From assembly GCA_016706255.1 (NCBI GenBank), contig JADJJZ010000029.1, positions 744,001-808,000 of the forward strand: DNA of 64,000 nucleotides, written 5' to 3'. A model generated the notes under the pieces. That model was given only the letters and a program-made list of their open reading frames with translations, was not told where the DNA came from and made no database searches. Made by a program: the position numbers and the translations under genes. Positions 35,723 through 46,261 of the stretch are shown here, one piece after another (the stretch's first letter is position 1; each line of letters starts with the position of its first letter). The DNA is from Bacteroidota bacterium. Lineage in GTDB: Bacteria; Bacteroidota; Bacteroidia; Chitinophagales; BACL12.

Positions 35723-36856
35723 TTATTGCTTAACAAAATTCGCAGCAGTAACTACTCCACCCTGATTAATACTTACAATATATAAGCCCGGAGCAAGTGA
35801 TTCTGTATCGAGAATCAACATGTCTTCATCGTTTGTGTAAGAAATATCTTCAATTACACGTCCCGACATATCGGTTACAGTAAGTAAAATTTCATCAGTT
35901 GATTCAGAATTGAAGTCAACATAAATGAAATCAGATGCAGGGTTTGGATACAGTGCAATTTCTGTTGTTTCAGTCATATCATCCATTCTGCAAGCTGCGG
36001 TAGTAAACGTTGCCAGCGGAGAAAACGCGCTGAATGTTCCGGCGCAATTACTGCGTACTTTCCATTCATAAGCGGTAGCACAAGTTAAACCGGAAATGGT
36101 TTTCTGGTTTGTATTTGCTTTTTTCTTCGACCACGTTACGGTTCCAACCTGGCGATAATAAATCTGGTAATAATCGATACCGGATTCAACAGTCCATTTT
36201 AATTTTTCAGCAGTTGGACCTGAAGGAATTGCGGCTACGGTAGCAGGAGGTGTTGCGCAAGGAATTCCATCACCGGCAATAATTGCAGTGTTGGCAGTTG
36301 CCTCATACGCAAAATCTTTAATGGTGTAAGTTACCGGACCGACAGTACAGTTTAAACGCATCCATCCATAGTGTAAAGTTCCACCTGAAATAAATTTAAC
36401 GCCAAGATACTTGTCGCCTGCATTGGCAAATGGTGCATAGGTAACGCTGCTGTACATTGAAGCTAACCAACCAACATTGGTTCCATTGGAAATAAACCCT
36501 AAAGCGGGGCCAATTAAGTCGCCTGCATCTAAGGCACTACCATACGGTAAAATAGCTCCGGTATAACCGGCAATCATGTTTGATGGACCACCATAACCAT
36601 AAGAGCTTAGGTTACCAATTGCATAAACCCAACTCCAGTTACCTGCAGTGTTTGAGTTTGCAAACAGGAGGAAATCACCGGTAGAATCGGCATCCATATC
36701 GATGGAAACCAGATCTCCCGAAACTCCTGTAAAGTCCGTTATGTCTGTGTAAACAATTTGGGCATCAGCATTTGCAGCTGTGGCCATGAACGCGCCCGCC
36801 ATGGCAGAATAAGCAGCTAATTTGCCACCTTTTCTTGGGTAAATGTTTTTTTTCAT
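35723..36856 (-). CDS. T9SS type A sorting-domain protein with fibronectin type III domain
   Basis: A secreted protein of about 377 residues. Residues 1-33 form the export signal (a twin-basic region then a hydrophobic stretch ending ANADA). The middle (about 36-195) is a beta-rich domain beginning QIVYTDI and shared in layout with the proteins at 51071 and 52825 (a 'VYxDI(D)' start, LMRLNC/WVRL block, then KDFAYE). About 205-290 is an Fn3 domain (WTVESGIDYYQIYYR, CATAYEWKVRSNC). The C-terminus is a T9SS CTD with ALYPNPASDFIYVDF and ending VTAANFVKQ. Start chosen at ATG 36856. Surface or secreted role unknown. Confidence 0.85.
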   Translation of the reverse strand: MKKNIYPRKGGKLAAYSAMAGAFMATAANADAQIVYTDITDFTGVSGDLVSIDMDADSTGDFLLFANSNTAGNWSWVYAIGNLSSYGYGGPSNMIAGYTGAILPYGSALDAGDLIGPALGFISNGTNVGWLASMYSSVTYAPFANAGDKYLGVKFISGGTLHYGWMRLNCTVGPVTYTIKDFAYEATANTAIIAGDGIPCATPPATVAAIPSGPTAEKLKWTVESGIDYYQIYYRQVGTVTWSKKKANTNQKTISGLTCATAYEWKVRSNCAGTFSAFSPLATFTTAACRMDDMTETTEIALYPNPASDFIYVDFNSESTDEILLTVTDMSGRVIEDISYTNDEDMLILDTESLAPGLYIVSINQGGVVTAANFVKQ

Positions 36857-37336
36857 AAAACACACAATTTTATTAATTAAAGAACAGATAGAACGAATTT
36901 AAAAGTAATATCGGAGAATGGCAAATGGATGGGCTAATTTTAACACAATCAATACATAATATATTGATTATCTGATAGTTATAAATGTAAAAAAATTAAC
37001 TTTTTTGAAAAAACGCAGGTTTCCCGTGCCAAATTTGTTATGCTAAGGGTTAATCAAGGCTTTCAAACAGGTTATTTTCTGCGAAAACAGTATTCAAAAC
37101 AGAATTTTAGCTGTCAGTTTGAATAATTAATTTTTATTTAAATACACCAATTAATTCATATGAATAGGAAAGTATATTATTAGATAACTAGTTTAAAGTA
37201 TGCAATTAATTCAACCCGATAATAATAAATATTGCCAAAAAACGTTGTTTGTTATTACCCGGCAATTTAGTTTTTCCCTTATTGCATGAAAACACCCATT
37301 TGAATAACCTTTTTATTTAATGGAAAACCCAATGTT
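36857..37336. other. AT-rich spacer between divergent genes
   Basis: About 480 bp between the T9SS gene (leftward) and the OmpA-domain gene (rightward). I see no gene, no clear promoter box of the TAnnTTTG form and no strong inverted repeat. Confidence 0.4.
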
Positions 37337-38689
37337 ATGCCCAAATTTTATTTATGTTTAATATTGATAACAAGTTTATCAGTATCTGCCATTGCACAAA
37401 ACCCTTACCTAAAAACAAGTATTTATTTTGAAACAGATAAATATTTGCTCACGCCGGAACACCTTCCGATATTAGATAACTTAATTGCAGATTTAAGTGG
37501 GAAACAAATTATTAAAGTAGTGATTCGTGGGAATACCGATGCAGATGCAGATAGTTTGTATAATTTAAAATTATCGGAAAAACGCGCTACCAGTGTTTCA
37601 GATTATTTATCTGAAAAGGGTTTAGATAAAACCAAATTTGTGAAAGATTATTATGGGGAGAATAAACCTAAATCAACAAATTCGAATGAAGTTGGCAAAC
37701 AACAAAATCGCAGGGTAGATATTATTATTACATATAAAAATCCAATACCGGATGGTGCACAACCTATTGTTGAAGTAGCAGAAGAAATTCAACAAACACC
37801 TAATGAAAATTGTGATAAGGACACTATTGTTTATTTACCGGGTGGCTCACAAATAAAAATGAATGCCTGTGAGTACCGATTAAAAAAAGATTGTATTAGT
37901 TTTAAGGAATATATAACTCCGGAATCCATACGGGAAGCGGGTTTAACAACTATTGATGACAATGGTAACGAACTACTTTCAGGTGGGATGATAACATTTG
38001 AAACTTGTGATACCAATTGTTTAAACGAACCTGCTTATGTGCGTTTACCGGTTCCGTGTAACCTTAGCATGAATATGTTATTGTATACACTGAATGGTGA
38101 TAGTACGTGGAGCGATCCACAAAATCAAATTCGTGTAGTTTCACAAGGTGGAAATTTATTTTATGAATTTCCAATTCAATGTGCTTACAATAAAAATGTA
38201 AATACCGATAATAATATAAATAATAATAATCGAACAAGTAAAAATGTTGATGTACCGGTGTCAAATGGAAATAACAAATCGAATAATTCGGGCAGGTCAA
38301 TAACATTCAATTGCGATGTAGTGACAAGTGGAGTGGGAACCGGTAAAATATCCAGGGTGCTTACACCCAAAACCAAGTTTAAAGCTGAAAAAGGGATGAC
38401 ACTTAATTCAGTAACAATTTCGAGTACTTGTCCTTTAGGACAGTACGTTGCCAAAATAAATAGGCGTGGAACAAAGGCGGAATTTGTTAACCTGGGATGT
38501 TTACCCCAAACAGCAGAAGTGCGCATCATTGCTACAAAAGATTCAGCTCAAATAGTAACAGGTTATAAAAGTTTACGCTTGCTCACCGATGTAAAATTTC
38601 GTAAGCGTTGTGATACAAATCCTAAATTAATAAAAGTAAATAGTTTAGATTTTATTGGTCCAAAACTGGAAGAAAATTTCAGGATGTAA
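37337..38689 (+). CDS. Secreted protein with N-terminal OmpA-like domain
   Basis: A 450-residue protein with a signal peptide (ending AIAQ). Unusually, the OmpA-like peptidoglycan-binding domain comes first (about 25-130): YFETDKYLLTPEHLPILDNL, IRGNTDADADSLYNLKLSEKRA and GKQQNRRVDIIITY carry the family pattern. The next region (about 150-275) resembles the beta-rich 'LPGGSQIKMNA...SGGMITFE' module also seen in the protein at 14984-16471. An Asn-rich linker (about 280-315; many N-N repeats) precedes a basic C-terminal domain of unknown type. It probably ties a surface or periplasmic module to the cell wall. Confidence 0.82.
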   Translation: MPKFYLCLILITSLSVSAIAQNPYLKTSIYFETDKYLLTPEHLPILDNLIADLSGKQIIKVVIRGNTDADADSLYNLKLSEKRATSVSDYLSEKGLDKTKFVKDYYGENKPKSTNSNEVGKQQNRRVDIIITYKNPIPDGAQPIVEVAEEIQQTPNENCDKDTIVYLPGGSQIKMNACEYRLKKDCISFKEYITPESIREAGLTTIDDNGNELLSGGMITFETCDTNCLNEPAYVRLPVPCNLSMNMLLYTLNGDSTWSDPQNQIRVVSQGGNLFYEFPIQCAYNKNVNTDNNINNNNRTSKNVDVPVSNGNNKSNNSGRSITFNCDVVTSGVGTGKISRVLTPKTKFKAEKGMTLNSVTISSTCPLGQYVAKINRRGTKAEFVNLGCLPQTAEVRIIATKDSAQIVTGYKSLRLLTDVKFRKRCDTNPKLIKVNSLDFIGPKLEENFRM

Positions 38690-38696
38690 TAATTGT

Positions 38697-40022
38697 TTAT
38701 TTTTTTAGGATGAGATATTGATAAGGTAATAAATCCATTGTTGCAGATAAAGTAATTTGTTCATTAGTAATTGCATTTATCCAATCACCCTGCAAGGTTG
38801 CATCAATTGAAATTGTCTGATTTAAATTTCTGGCATTTACAATTGTTAAAACTGTTTCATCTGTTGTATATTTTTTAAATATGGCAACATTAGCATTCGT
38901 ATAAGTTTGCAGCGTGCCATATCGTAATGCATTTGAATTTTTATAAAATTGTAAAATTGATTTATACTGTGCGTAAATATTTGGATTAATTGTCCAGTTA
39001 ATAGACCCTGAGTAAGCTCCTGCGCTGCTCACACCAACTTCCTGACCGCAATATAACATTGGAACACCCTGTAAATAGTAAGTTATTACCGAAGCAGCAA
39101 CAGCACCTTCCTGACCACCATAAACATTTGGTGCAGGATTTATGTTAGTTTCATCATGATTCGTAATAAAACGTAATTTTTGTGCACCGGCAGGAACTAC
39201 ACCATATTCTGATGTATTTGTAGAATACAGAACACTGACATACGAACTGGCAGAAAATACATTTTTAATACTGGTTAAAAAGTTCCATGAAAAATTTAAT
39301 TGAAATCCTGCAGTAAAATGATCAGCGCGAGCACCTTCAGCTAATAAAATTAAATTTTTATCCTTATTATTTTTTAATGAATCCAATGCCTGTTTCCAAA
39401 AATCAAATGGCACATAATCAGCCGCATCACATCTGAACCCGTCAATATCTGCTTCTGCCACCCAATATTCCATTGCATCAATCATAGCAAGGCGCATATC
39501 AGCATTGGTAAAATTCAAATCAGCAACATCGTTCCAGCCGGTTCCGGGCGGACTAATGATATTACCCGAACCATCAACAGAATACCAACCTTCGTTATCA
39601 ATCCAATTGTTATCCCATGCTGTGTGATTCGCAACCCAATCTAATATTACGGCTATATTTCTGCTATGTGCCTCTTTAACAAGGGTTTGCAAATCGGTTA
39701 AAGTTCCTAAATCCGGGTTTACAGCAGTATAATCCTTAACACAATAAGGCGAGCCAAAAGAATTCAAGTCTCCAACAGGAAATATCGGCATCAACCAAAT
39801 AGTATTAATACCCATTCCTTCTATTGAATCGAGTCGTGCGGTTACCCCCTGTAAGTTATGCGTAGTGCTCAGTGCAGGCACATTTACTTCGTACATCACG
39901 ATATCTGCTATTGCCGGTGTTTCAAAGGGCAATTCTTCAGGCGTTGGGGTTGTTTTACAGGCAAAAAATAATAAACTGCTAAAACAGTAACCCAATATTA
40001 TATATAAGTAGCGTTTATTCAT
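38697..40022 (-). CDS. GH13 alpha-amylase family lipoprotein
   Basis: A glycoside hydrolase of 441 residues acting on alpha-glucans, anchored in the outer membrane or periplasm by a lipoprotein signal (LLFFAC, C22). Catalytic signatures are all present: VILDWVANHT (region I), DGFRCDAAD with nucleophile D199 (II), LLAEG with acid/base E229 (III) and FITNHDE with D290 (IV). The short C-terminal domain has only strands. Length is at the small end for GH13. Substrate (starch, maltodextrin, other) is not decided; no sus genes are nearby. Convergent with the OmpA-domain gene (7 bp). Confidence 0.92.
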   Translation of the reverse strand: MNKRYLYIILGYCFSSLLFFACKTTPTPEELPFETPAIADIVMYEVNVPALSTTHNLQGVTARLDSIEGMGINTIWLMPIFPVGDLNSFGSPYCVKDYTAVNPDLGTLTDLQTLVKEAHSRNIAVILDWVANHTAWDNNWIDNEGWYSVDGSGNIISPPGTGWNDVADLNFTNADMRLAMIDAMEYWVAEADIDGFRCDAADYVPFDFWKQALDSLKNNKDKNLILLAEGARADHFTAGFQLNFSWNFLTSIKNVFSASSYVSVLYSTNTSEYGVVPAGAQKLRFITNHDETNINPAPNVYGGQEGAVAASVITYYLQGVPMLYCGQEVGVSSAGAYSGSINWTINPNIYAQYKSILQFYKNSNALRYGTLQTYTNANVAIFKKYTTDETVLTIVNARNLNQTISIDATLQGDWINAITNEQITLSATMDLLPYQYLILKK

Positions 40023-40350
40023 TGCATAAAATTACAAAATAATAAAACTAAATGTTTTATCAAGTATTTATGTCTAAACAACTGCGAATCAAACGAATGT
40101 AATAATTATAACAATACAATTGTTAACACCCATGAGCGAAAATTTTCAATTTATCATTTTAACATAGGTGGGAATATTGTAACAAATTAATACTGTAATG
40201 TAACTAATTTCAGATATACCGATACATCTTTGCATCATACATACATCTCCGATTTATTGAGCGGAAAAAAAATATAGCTGACGGAAAATTATACATCTAA
40301 ACCATTCCGTAGCCGGTTAATTAAGCGTTCAATATTTTAAAATGTTAATT

Positions 40351-41433
40351 ATGAAACTAACACACACAATTGCTATTATTATAGCCATGCATATCTATGT
40401 CCACAAACCAAACCGGCGGGGTATCATTTTTGTAAATGATGAGGTTGGCCATCGAGGGGGGCCACCTGCAGCCAATTGGACTTCGTTAAATGGTAATCCT
40501 GCAGGTTGTTATAAATCAACCGATCAATCATCAGGAACATGGTATTATAACAGTTCAGCAATTTATAATACTGACTTATCTGCTTATTATGGTTATAATC
40601 TGCATTTTGATTTAAAACAAAATGCCAATACTTTTCAAACTAACGAACCTGATGTGATGATTTGTAAGGCTGATGGCACAAGAATAGTTTATAACACATC
40701 AATAAATCCGGTACAACGTGGACATCCTATATAGTTCCATTAAGTGAATTTGGATGGAAATACAATACACTTGGCGGAGCTGCAGTTTCTTACAATGATA
40801 TGATTTCTTTTTTAACCAATATCCAGGTAATAAAAATACGTGGTGATTATTCTAGCATCACTACTGAAACTGACTGGCTTGATAATGTATTAATTGCGCC
40901 GCCAATGTTATTGCCAATTGGATTAATAAACTTTTCATGCACTACAACTGCATGGAATACAATATCCGAGAGCACCTGCAGCTATTTTCAGGTTGAAAAA
41001 AGTTTTAATAATGGCTATAGTTTCGATTCTATAGGAACTGTATTTGCAGATGCATTTTCGAATGAAATTGCAACCTATATATTTTTGGATAATGATTTTA
41101 CAAATAGCAGTTATTATCAACTTAAATCAGTAGATATTGATGGAACAGTTACTTATTCTGATATTATATTTAATGAATATCATGCCCAACAACAGTTTAC
41201 TTTATATCCAAACCCTACTTCGGAATAATTCATATTGATGCACATGCATCAGATTTATATAAAAACACCATTGTTGTATATGACATTGCACAACATATTG
41301 TGTATGCTGAAACTCAGGTTTCGAAACAAACAATAAAACCTTGAATTTAAAACATCTTATAGATGGAATTTATTTGATGGAAATAACTACTATAAATCAA
41401 AAACACAATTATCTGATACAAATTTTACATTAA
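40351..41433 (+). pseudogene. Broken T9SS protein with laminin-B-like domain
   Basis: The original product is readable across at least four frames: signal-like MKLTHTIAIIIAMH; NWTSLNGNPAGCYKSTDQSSG then YGYNLHFDLKQNA and TRIVYNTSIN (to about 40705); TTWTSYIVPLSEFGW, IQVIKIRGDYSS and DWLDNVLIAPP (a laminin-B/domain-IV-like fold), then ending in FTLYPNPTS; a third frame IIHIDAHASDLYKNTIVVYD; and a fourth NLKHLIDGIYLMEI to the stop at 41433. The last three are pieces of one T9SS CTD. Every join needs loss of one base (near 40710, 41226, 41342). No substitution-type stops are seen inside frames. Confidence 0.65.
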
Positions 41434-41483
41434 ATTAAACTATGTATATATTATATATAGTAACGCAAACAATAAATAAAAGC

Positions 41484-42781
41484 ATGAATCGATTTTTACA
41501 AATCTTAATACCCATTTTAAGTGTTGGTGAAAATGCAGTCCAGGGATTTTCAGCATATTGTAATCCAAATATTGAAGCGGAACGTTTACTCAGAACTACT
41601 GATGCAAAAGGCGCCGGAGATGCCTGTGATATCGGTTTCAATACAAAAAATTTCAGCGCAGATGGCACTTTTGATACCAATTTAGCAGGTGTGGTTTTAA
41701 AATTATTACCTAATCCGTTTGTTACAGCTACACTATCATCGGTTGAAGCAAAATTCAGAATAACAGAAAAAGGCCCTGTGTTTGCCCGTTTTTCTTACAG
41801 CATCGATTCAGGGCAACCGCCGGCCGGAAAACGGGGATTGGTGGCGGCGATAGGAAGCGTAGGTGGGCTACAGGTCGATTAAATATTACCTACCTGAATA
41901 TTTATGGTAGCGTTGATTTAATCGATGAAGATGGTGATGGTTACGGCATTTATATCGATTGTGATGATACAAATCCCGGCATACATCCTGATGCGATAGA
42001 ACTATGTAATGATATTGACGAAGATTGTGATGGTGTAGCAGATGAATTAACAGCTTCAATAACACCCACAGGTATTCTTAATATCTGTAAACATGATTTT
42101 ATAACATTAAATACAGCTCCGGGCTACGCGAGTTATCAGTGGTTAAAAAATGGTTACATTGTACCGGGTGCAACCAATGATTCAATTGTTACAGAAAAAC
42201 CCGGTTATTATCAGGTAATAGTAACTGATGGTGTGTGTTTAGATACTTCAGCAGTGCAGGCTGCAGTAAAAGAAAATCCTTTTGCTAATATTTACTGGCC
42301 TGAAGGTTTAGATTTGTGTTTTGATGATTCATTAAAAATAAAAGCAGTTTTGAAAGCTATACCTGGCAATGGTATAAAGACGGAATAGCAATTCCATTTG
42401 AAAATTATTACAAAATGCTAGCTACGGAAGCAGGTGCCTATTATTGTGAAATCATCACATTTTATGGTTGCGCACGAACTACAGATACGATCAACATTAT
42501 ACAATCTTGTAAACTGGGTAATGGAAATTCCAATAATATGATTCTAAGCCCAAATCCGGCAACAGAAGAATTGAATATCAGTTTCAATAGCGGAAATAAC
42601 TACTCAGGATCTGCAATTATCAATTTTATGCATATAAACGGTCAGATAGTTTCAACTGAAACAGTGTCTATATATAATGGAAATTTAAATTATACTATTA
42701 ACGTAAACAGTTGGCCATCAGGCATCTATACAATCTGCTATCAACGGAAAAACATACACAAACAAAATAGTTGTAAACTAA
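41484..42781 (+). pseudogene. Broken T9SS protein with MopE-type metal-binding motif and Ig-like domains
   Basis: Readable pieces are a start near 41484 (MNRFLQILIPIL), then from about 41872 another frame with GRLNITYLNIYGSVDLI and the calcium/copper-type repeat DEDGDGYGIYIDCDDTNPG plus LCNDIDEDCDG (MopE-like), an Ig-like part (ASYQWLKNGYIVPGATNDSI), then from about 42362 a third frame (WQWYKDGIAIPFENYYKM, FYGCARTTDTINI) and the T9SS CTD MILSPNPATEELNISF. The natural end NGKTYTNKIVVN lies in a fourth frame, stopping at 42781. At least four small indels are needed. Same kind of decay as the preceding gene. Confidence 0.65.
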
Positions 42782-42964
42782 AATAAAATTTAGAATAATG
42801 ATTTATTTTTTGTATATTTGGAAAGGTGGAAAACTGTAATTATTCAACCTCCCGAAAATAAAATCAATCAATATAAACTTACATCCACAGTTTGAATTTT
42901 ATTTAAAGAAAATTACAGCAGCAAAGTATTCCTTACGGTTTATTTTGCTGCTTTATAAATTATA

Positions 42965-45406
42965 ATGACGTTATATCAAAAATACCGAAAATCATTGCGT
43001 AAGCTGCTCATCGTATTGGCCGGATTGTTTTTATTTTATATACTGGCTGAAGTCGCATTGGCAAAGGTTTTTCTTAAAAAAATAGAATCTGGTATTACTG
43101 CGGGATTAAATGAAAAAATAAACGGTGAAGTTGGTTTTGAACATTTAGGAATCAGTATTTTCGACAACTTTCCTAATGTTTCAGTTACTGTAAAGAATCT
43201 GGATATGCAGGGTCCAAACTATCCGGTTACTAAAGTATCTGTGTTTAAGGCCGGTGAAATAAATCTGCACATCAAAATTTCACAATTAATTCAGGGCAAA
43301 ATTGCCTTTAGCAAAGTTTCCATAAAAAATAGTGAAATAAATATATCCCGACTACAAAACGGTTTGATGTCGACCAATAATTTGTTTGTAAAAAAAGAAG
43401 AAAGTGCTGATACCTCAACAACAACATCTTTACCAATAAGCAATATCGAGTTGAATAAAGTACGTATTATGATTGAAGATACTGTTATAGCTGACAGCAG
43501 ATTTGATTTTACCTTCACGAGATCAGAAATGCATATAGCAGCGGTTGACAGTGGATATCAATTTGAAACAGAAGATAACATATTTGTAAAAACACTCACC
43601 TTTAGAATAGAACGTGGTGGTTGTTTTGAAAATACAGGGATTAAAAGCAAACTAAAAATTCAGTGGAATCCTGATGCAAAGCTAATTACATTTTTACCAT
43701 CCACATTAACGGTTAAAGAATCCAGTATTTTTTTAAAAGGAACAGTTTTAAATGATTCGCTACCGCAGGTGAATTTGCTTTTTAATGCACCAAAAACCAG
43801 TATGCCCGAAGCGGTCAAACTGGTAAGTAATTATACAAGAGAAAAATTGGAGGGCTACAATTTCACGGAACCGATAAATGCAACTCTTACTCTAACCGGT
43901 GAAATGATTCCAAATATTCCTTTAGATATTGATTTGTTTTTTCGAGCCGTAAAGAATCAATTTACAACACCCAAACAAACATTTGAAGAGGTTACCCTAA
44001 AAGGACACTACACCAATCACCTGAGCCCCTGGTTAGTTAAAAACGAAGCAAACAGCGGTTTGACCCTTGTCGGATTTAAAGGAAAATTTGAAACCATTCC
44101 CTTCGATATTAATTTGCATGTTTTAAATTTGGTTGACCCATATTTATATATGCATTTACGATCAGATGTAGATTTAAAGGGCGTAAATAATGCTGTGGAT
44201 ACCGCTTTAATTCAATTTGATGATGGCTCTATTAATGTTGATGTTACATTTAAAGGGCATACTTCCCCTGACCATGTAGCTGCTGAAGCAGATTCCGGTG
44301 CTACACTTACCGGTATTGCAGAAATTAAAGATGCCGGGTATACAATTACAAAAAGAAACTATGTGTTTTCAGATATTACCGGTAAAATAATTTTTGACAG
44401 GTATAATATTTATTTTGCAGGCATTCCTGTTAACATAAATAAGAATCAAACAAATGTATCTGCTTCTTTTGGGAATTTTGTAAATAGTTTAATGCAGGCA
44501 GAAGAAGCATTTACAGCAAATATTACCATTACATGCCCTAAATTTGATTTAGCGAATTTCTCAACTCCGGCTGATGCAGATGCGACCAAGAAACCCGATG
44601 AAAAAAAGCGCTTAAATAAATTGATTGAAAACCTTATCACAAATCTGGATGCCAATATTACCATGAATGCCGATCAGGTGGTAAGAAATAAACTCGTATT
44701 AAGTAATGTATCCGCCAATGTAAATATGCATAACGATGATATTTACATTCAGCAAGCTAATTTTAATTCAGCAGGTGGCAAAGTTAATCTTTCGGGGCGA
44801 TTAACAGATATCGGCACAAATCATACTGCTTTTCAACTTTCAACAAATATTTCAAATGCAGATATCACACAATTATTTGCAGAACTCAATAATTTTAACC
44901 AGACAGTTGTCACCTCAAAAAACCTAAGCGGATTATTAGATGCAAAAATGACCGTTTCAAGTGGCCTGACGAAAAAATTCACTATTCGGCAAGAATCTAT
45001 GGCCGGAACCTTTGAGGTGAAAATAAAAAAAGGGGAATTACACAATTTAAAAGCATTGGATGAAATAACCGGCAACATACTAAAAAATAAAGAATTTTCT
45101 AATATGCAGTTTGCAACCCTTAATCATAATTCAACCTTAAAAGGTCAAGACTTTACGATAGAACAGATGGAAATCCAAAGCAATGTTATAACCCTTTTTG
45201 TAAATGGCGTCTATAGTTTTGGCGATAATACAGAACTTTTTGTAAAAGTGCCCATCAGCAGTCTCAAAAATCAAGACCCGGATTACGTTGCTAAAAATAA
45301 AAGCCCAGATGAAAAAATAGGCCTTTCGCTCAATTTCAAAATAAAAAAAGAGAATGGCGAAATGAAAGTGATGCCTGTTTTATTTTCCAGAAAAAAATCT
45401 AATTAA
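42965..45406 (+). CDS. AsmA-like envelope protein
   Basis: An 813-residue protein with one N-terminal membrane helix (about 13-33) and a very long periplasmic beta-rich part. The N-terminal LNEKINGEVGFEHLGISIFDNFPNVSVTV and the C-terminal TSKNLSGLLDAKMTVSSGL and GTFEVKIKKGELHNLKALDE are AsmA/AsmA_2 patterns. Members of the AsmA/TamB superfamily form long grooved bridges that move lipids between membranes. It lies 36 bp upstream of an MlaE-MlaF-MlaD set, which fits an envelope lipid-transport unit. Confidence 0.87.
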   Translation: MTLYQKYRKSLRKLLIVLAGLFLFYILAEVALAKVFLKKIESGITAGLNEKINGEVGFEHLGISIFDNFPNVSVTVKNLDMQGPNYPVTKVSVFKAGEINLHIKISQLIQGKIAFSKVSIKNSEINISRLQNGLMSTNNLFVKKEESADTSTTTSLPISNIELNKVRIMIEDTVIADSRFDFTFTRSEMHIAAVDSGYQFETEDNIFVKTLTFRIERGGCFENTGIKSKLKIQWNPDAKLITFLPSTLTVKESSIFLKGTVLNDSLPQVNLLFNAPKTSMPEAVKLVSNYTREKLEGYNFTEPINATLTLTGEMIPNIPLDIDLFFRAVKNQFTTPKQTFEEVTLKGHYTNHLSPWLVKNEANSGLTLVGFKGKFETIPFDINLHVLNLVDPYLYMHLRSDVDLKGVNNAVDTALIQFDDGSINVDVTFKGHTSPDHVAAEADSGATLTGIAEIKDAGYTITKRNYVFSDITGKIIFDRYNIYFAGIPVNINKNQTNVSASFGNFVNSLMQAEEAFTANITITCPKFDLANFSTPADADATKKPDEKKRLNKLIENLITNLDANITMNADQVVRNKLVLSNVSANVNMHNDDIYIQQANFNSAGGKVNLSGRLTDIGTNHTAFQLSTNISNADITQLFAELNNFNQTVVTSKNLSGLLDAKMTVSSGLTKKFTIRQESMAGTFEVKIKKGELHNLKALDEITGNILKNKEFSNMQFATLNHNSTLKGQDFTIEQMEIQSNVITLFVNGVYSFGDNTELFVKVPISSLKNQDPDYVAKNKSPDEKIGLSLNFKIKKENGEMKVMPVLFSRKKSN

Positions 45407-45442
45407 AAAATAAATATTTAGCAGAATTGGGTTTCATTAAAA

Positions 45443-46258
45443 ATGCGACGAAATAGTATTATGGAGAAAAAAAATCGTAAATATGTTTTTACAAAAAAAT
45501 TAGATGCCTTTTTTATAGGCTTGCTGGATGCTTCGCGTTTTGTAGGCCTTTATTTTAAAGAAGTATTCAGAGGTCCGTTTGAATTTACCGAGTTCAAGAA
45601 ACAATGTTATATGATGGGTATTAAATCGTTGCCCCTCATAACGCTTACAGGCCTGGTTACCGGCATTGTATTTACTAAACAATCGCGACCATCACTTCAG
45701 GAACTAGGTGCTGTTTCATGGCTGCCATCACTAATTGCTATCGCTTTGATCAGAGCATTGGCACCATTAATTACTTCACTTATTTCAGCAGGTAAAATTG
45801 GTTCCAATATTGGTGCTCAATTGGGCTCTATGCGAGTTACAGAGCAAATTGATGCGATGAATGTTTCCGGTGTGAATGCATTTAAATACCTGGTAGTAAC
45901 ACGGGTGAGCGCATCTACTGTTATGATTCCTATCTTAATGATGTACTTTGCTTTTATCGGTTTAATTGGTTCGTTTATAAATGTTTATTTGGGTGAAAAT
46001 ACCAGCTTCGTATCCTATTTTCAAGAAGCATTTTCGCCTATTTCATTTTTGGATGTTTTAACCGGATTGTTTAAATCCATCGCCTACGGATTAACCATTG
46101 GTTTAGTGGGCAGTTATAAAGGTTATAATGCATCAAGGGGCACAGAAGGTGTTGGTATTGCTGCGAATCAGGCTGTAGTTATTTCCATGTTCCTGATTTT
46201 TGTGGAAGAAATAATTATTGTTCAGATAAGCGGTTGGATCAGACTTGCACAATTTTAA
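45443..46258 (+). CDS. mlaE: MlaE-family ABC permease
   Basis: Inner-membrane permease of the Mla/Ttg2 phospholipid transport system. The 271-residue protein has the conserved LPLITLTGLVTGIVF segment, a long helix-rich core with GKIGSNIGAQLGSMRVTEQIDAM (the MlaE signature containing E-x-D-A-M), and a conserved C-terminal half ending VQISGW. Five to six membrane helices. A second possible start is the ATG at 45461. First gene of the tight mlaEFD run (4 bp to mlaF). Confidence 0.93.
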   Translation: MRRNSIMEKKNRKYVFTKKLDAFFIGLLDASRFVGLYFKEVFRGPFEFTEFKKQCYMMGIKSLPLITLTGLVTGIVFTKQSRPSLQELGAVSWLPSLIAIALIRALAPLITSLISAGKIGSNIGAQLGSMRVTEQIDAMNVSGVNAFKYLVVTRVSASTVMIPILMMYFAFIGLIGSFINVYLGENTSFVSYFQEAFSPISFLDVLTGLFKSIAYGLTIGLVGSYKGYNASRGTEGVGIAANQAVVISMFLIFVEEIIIVQISGWIRLAQF

Positions 46259-46261
46259 AAA

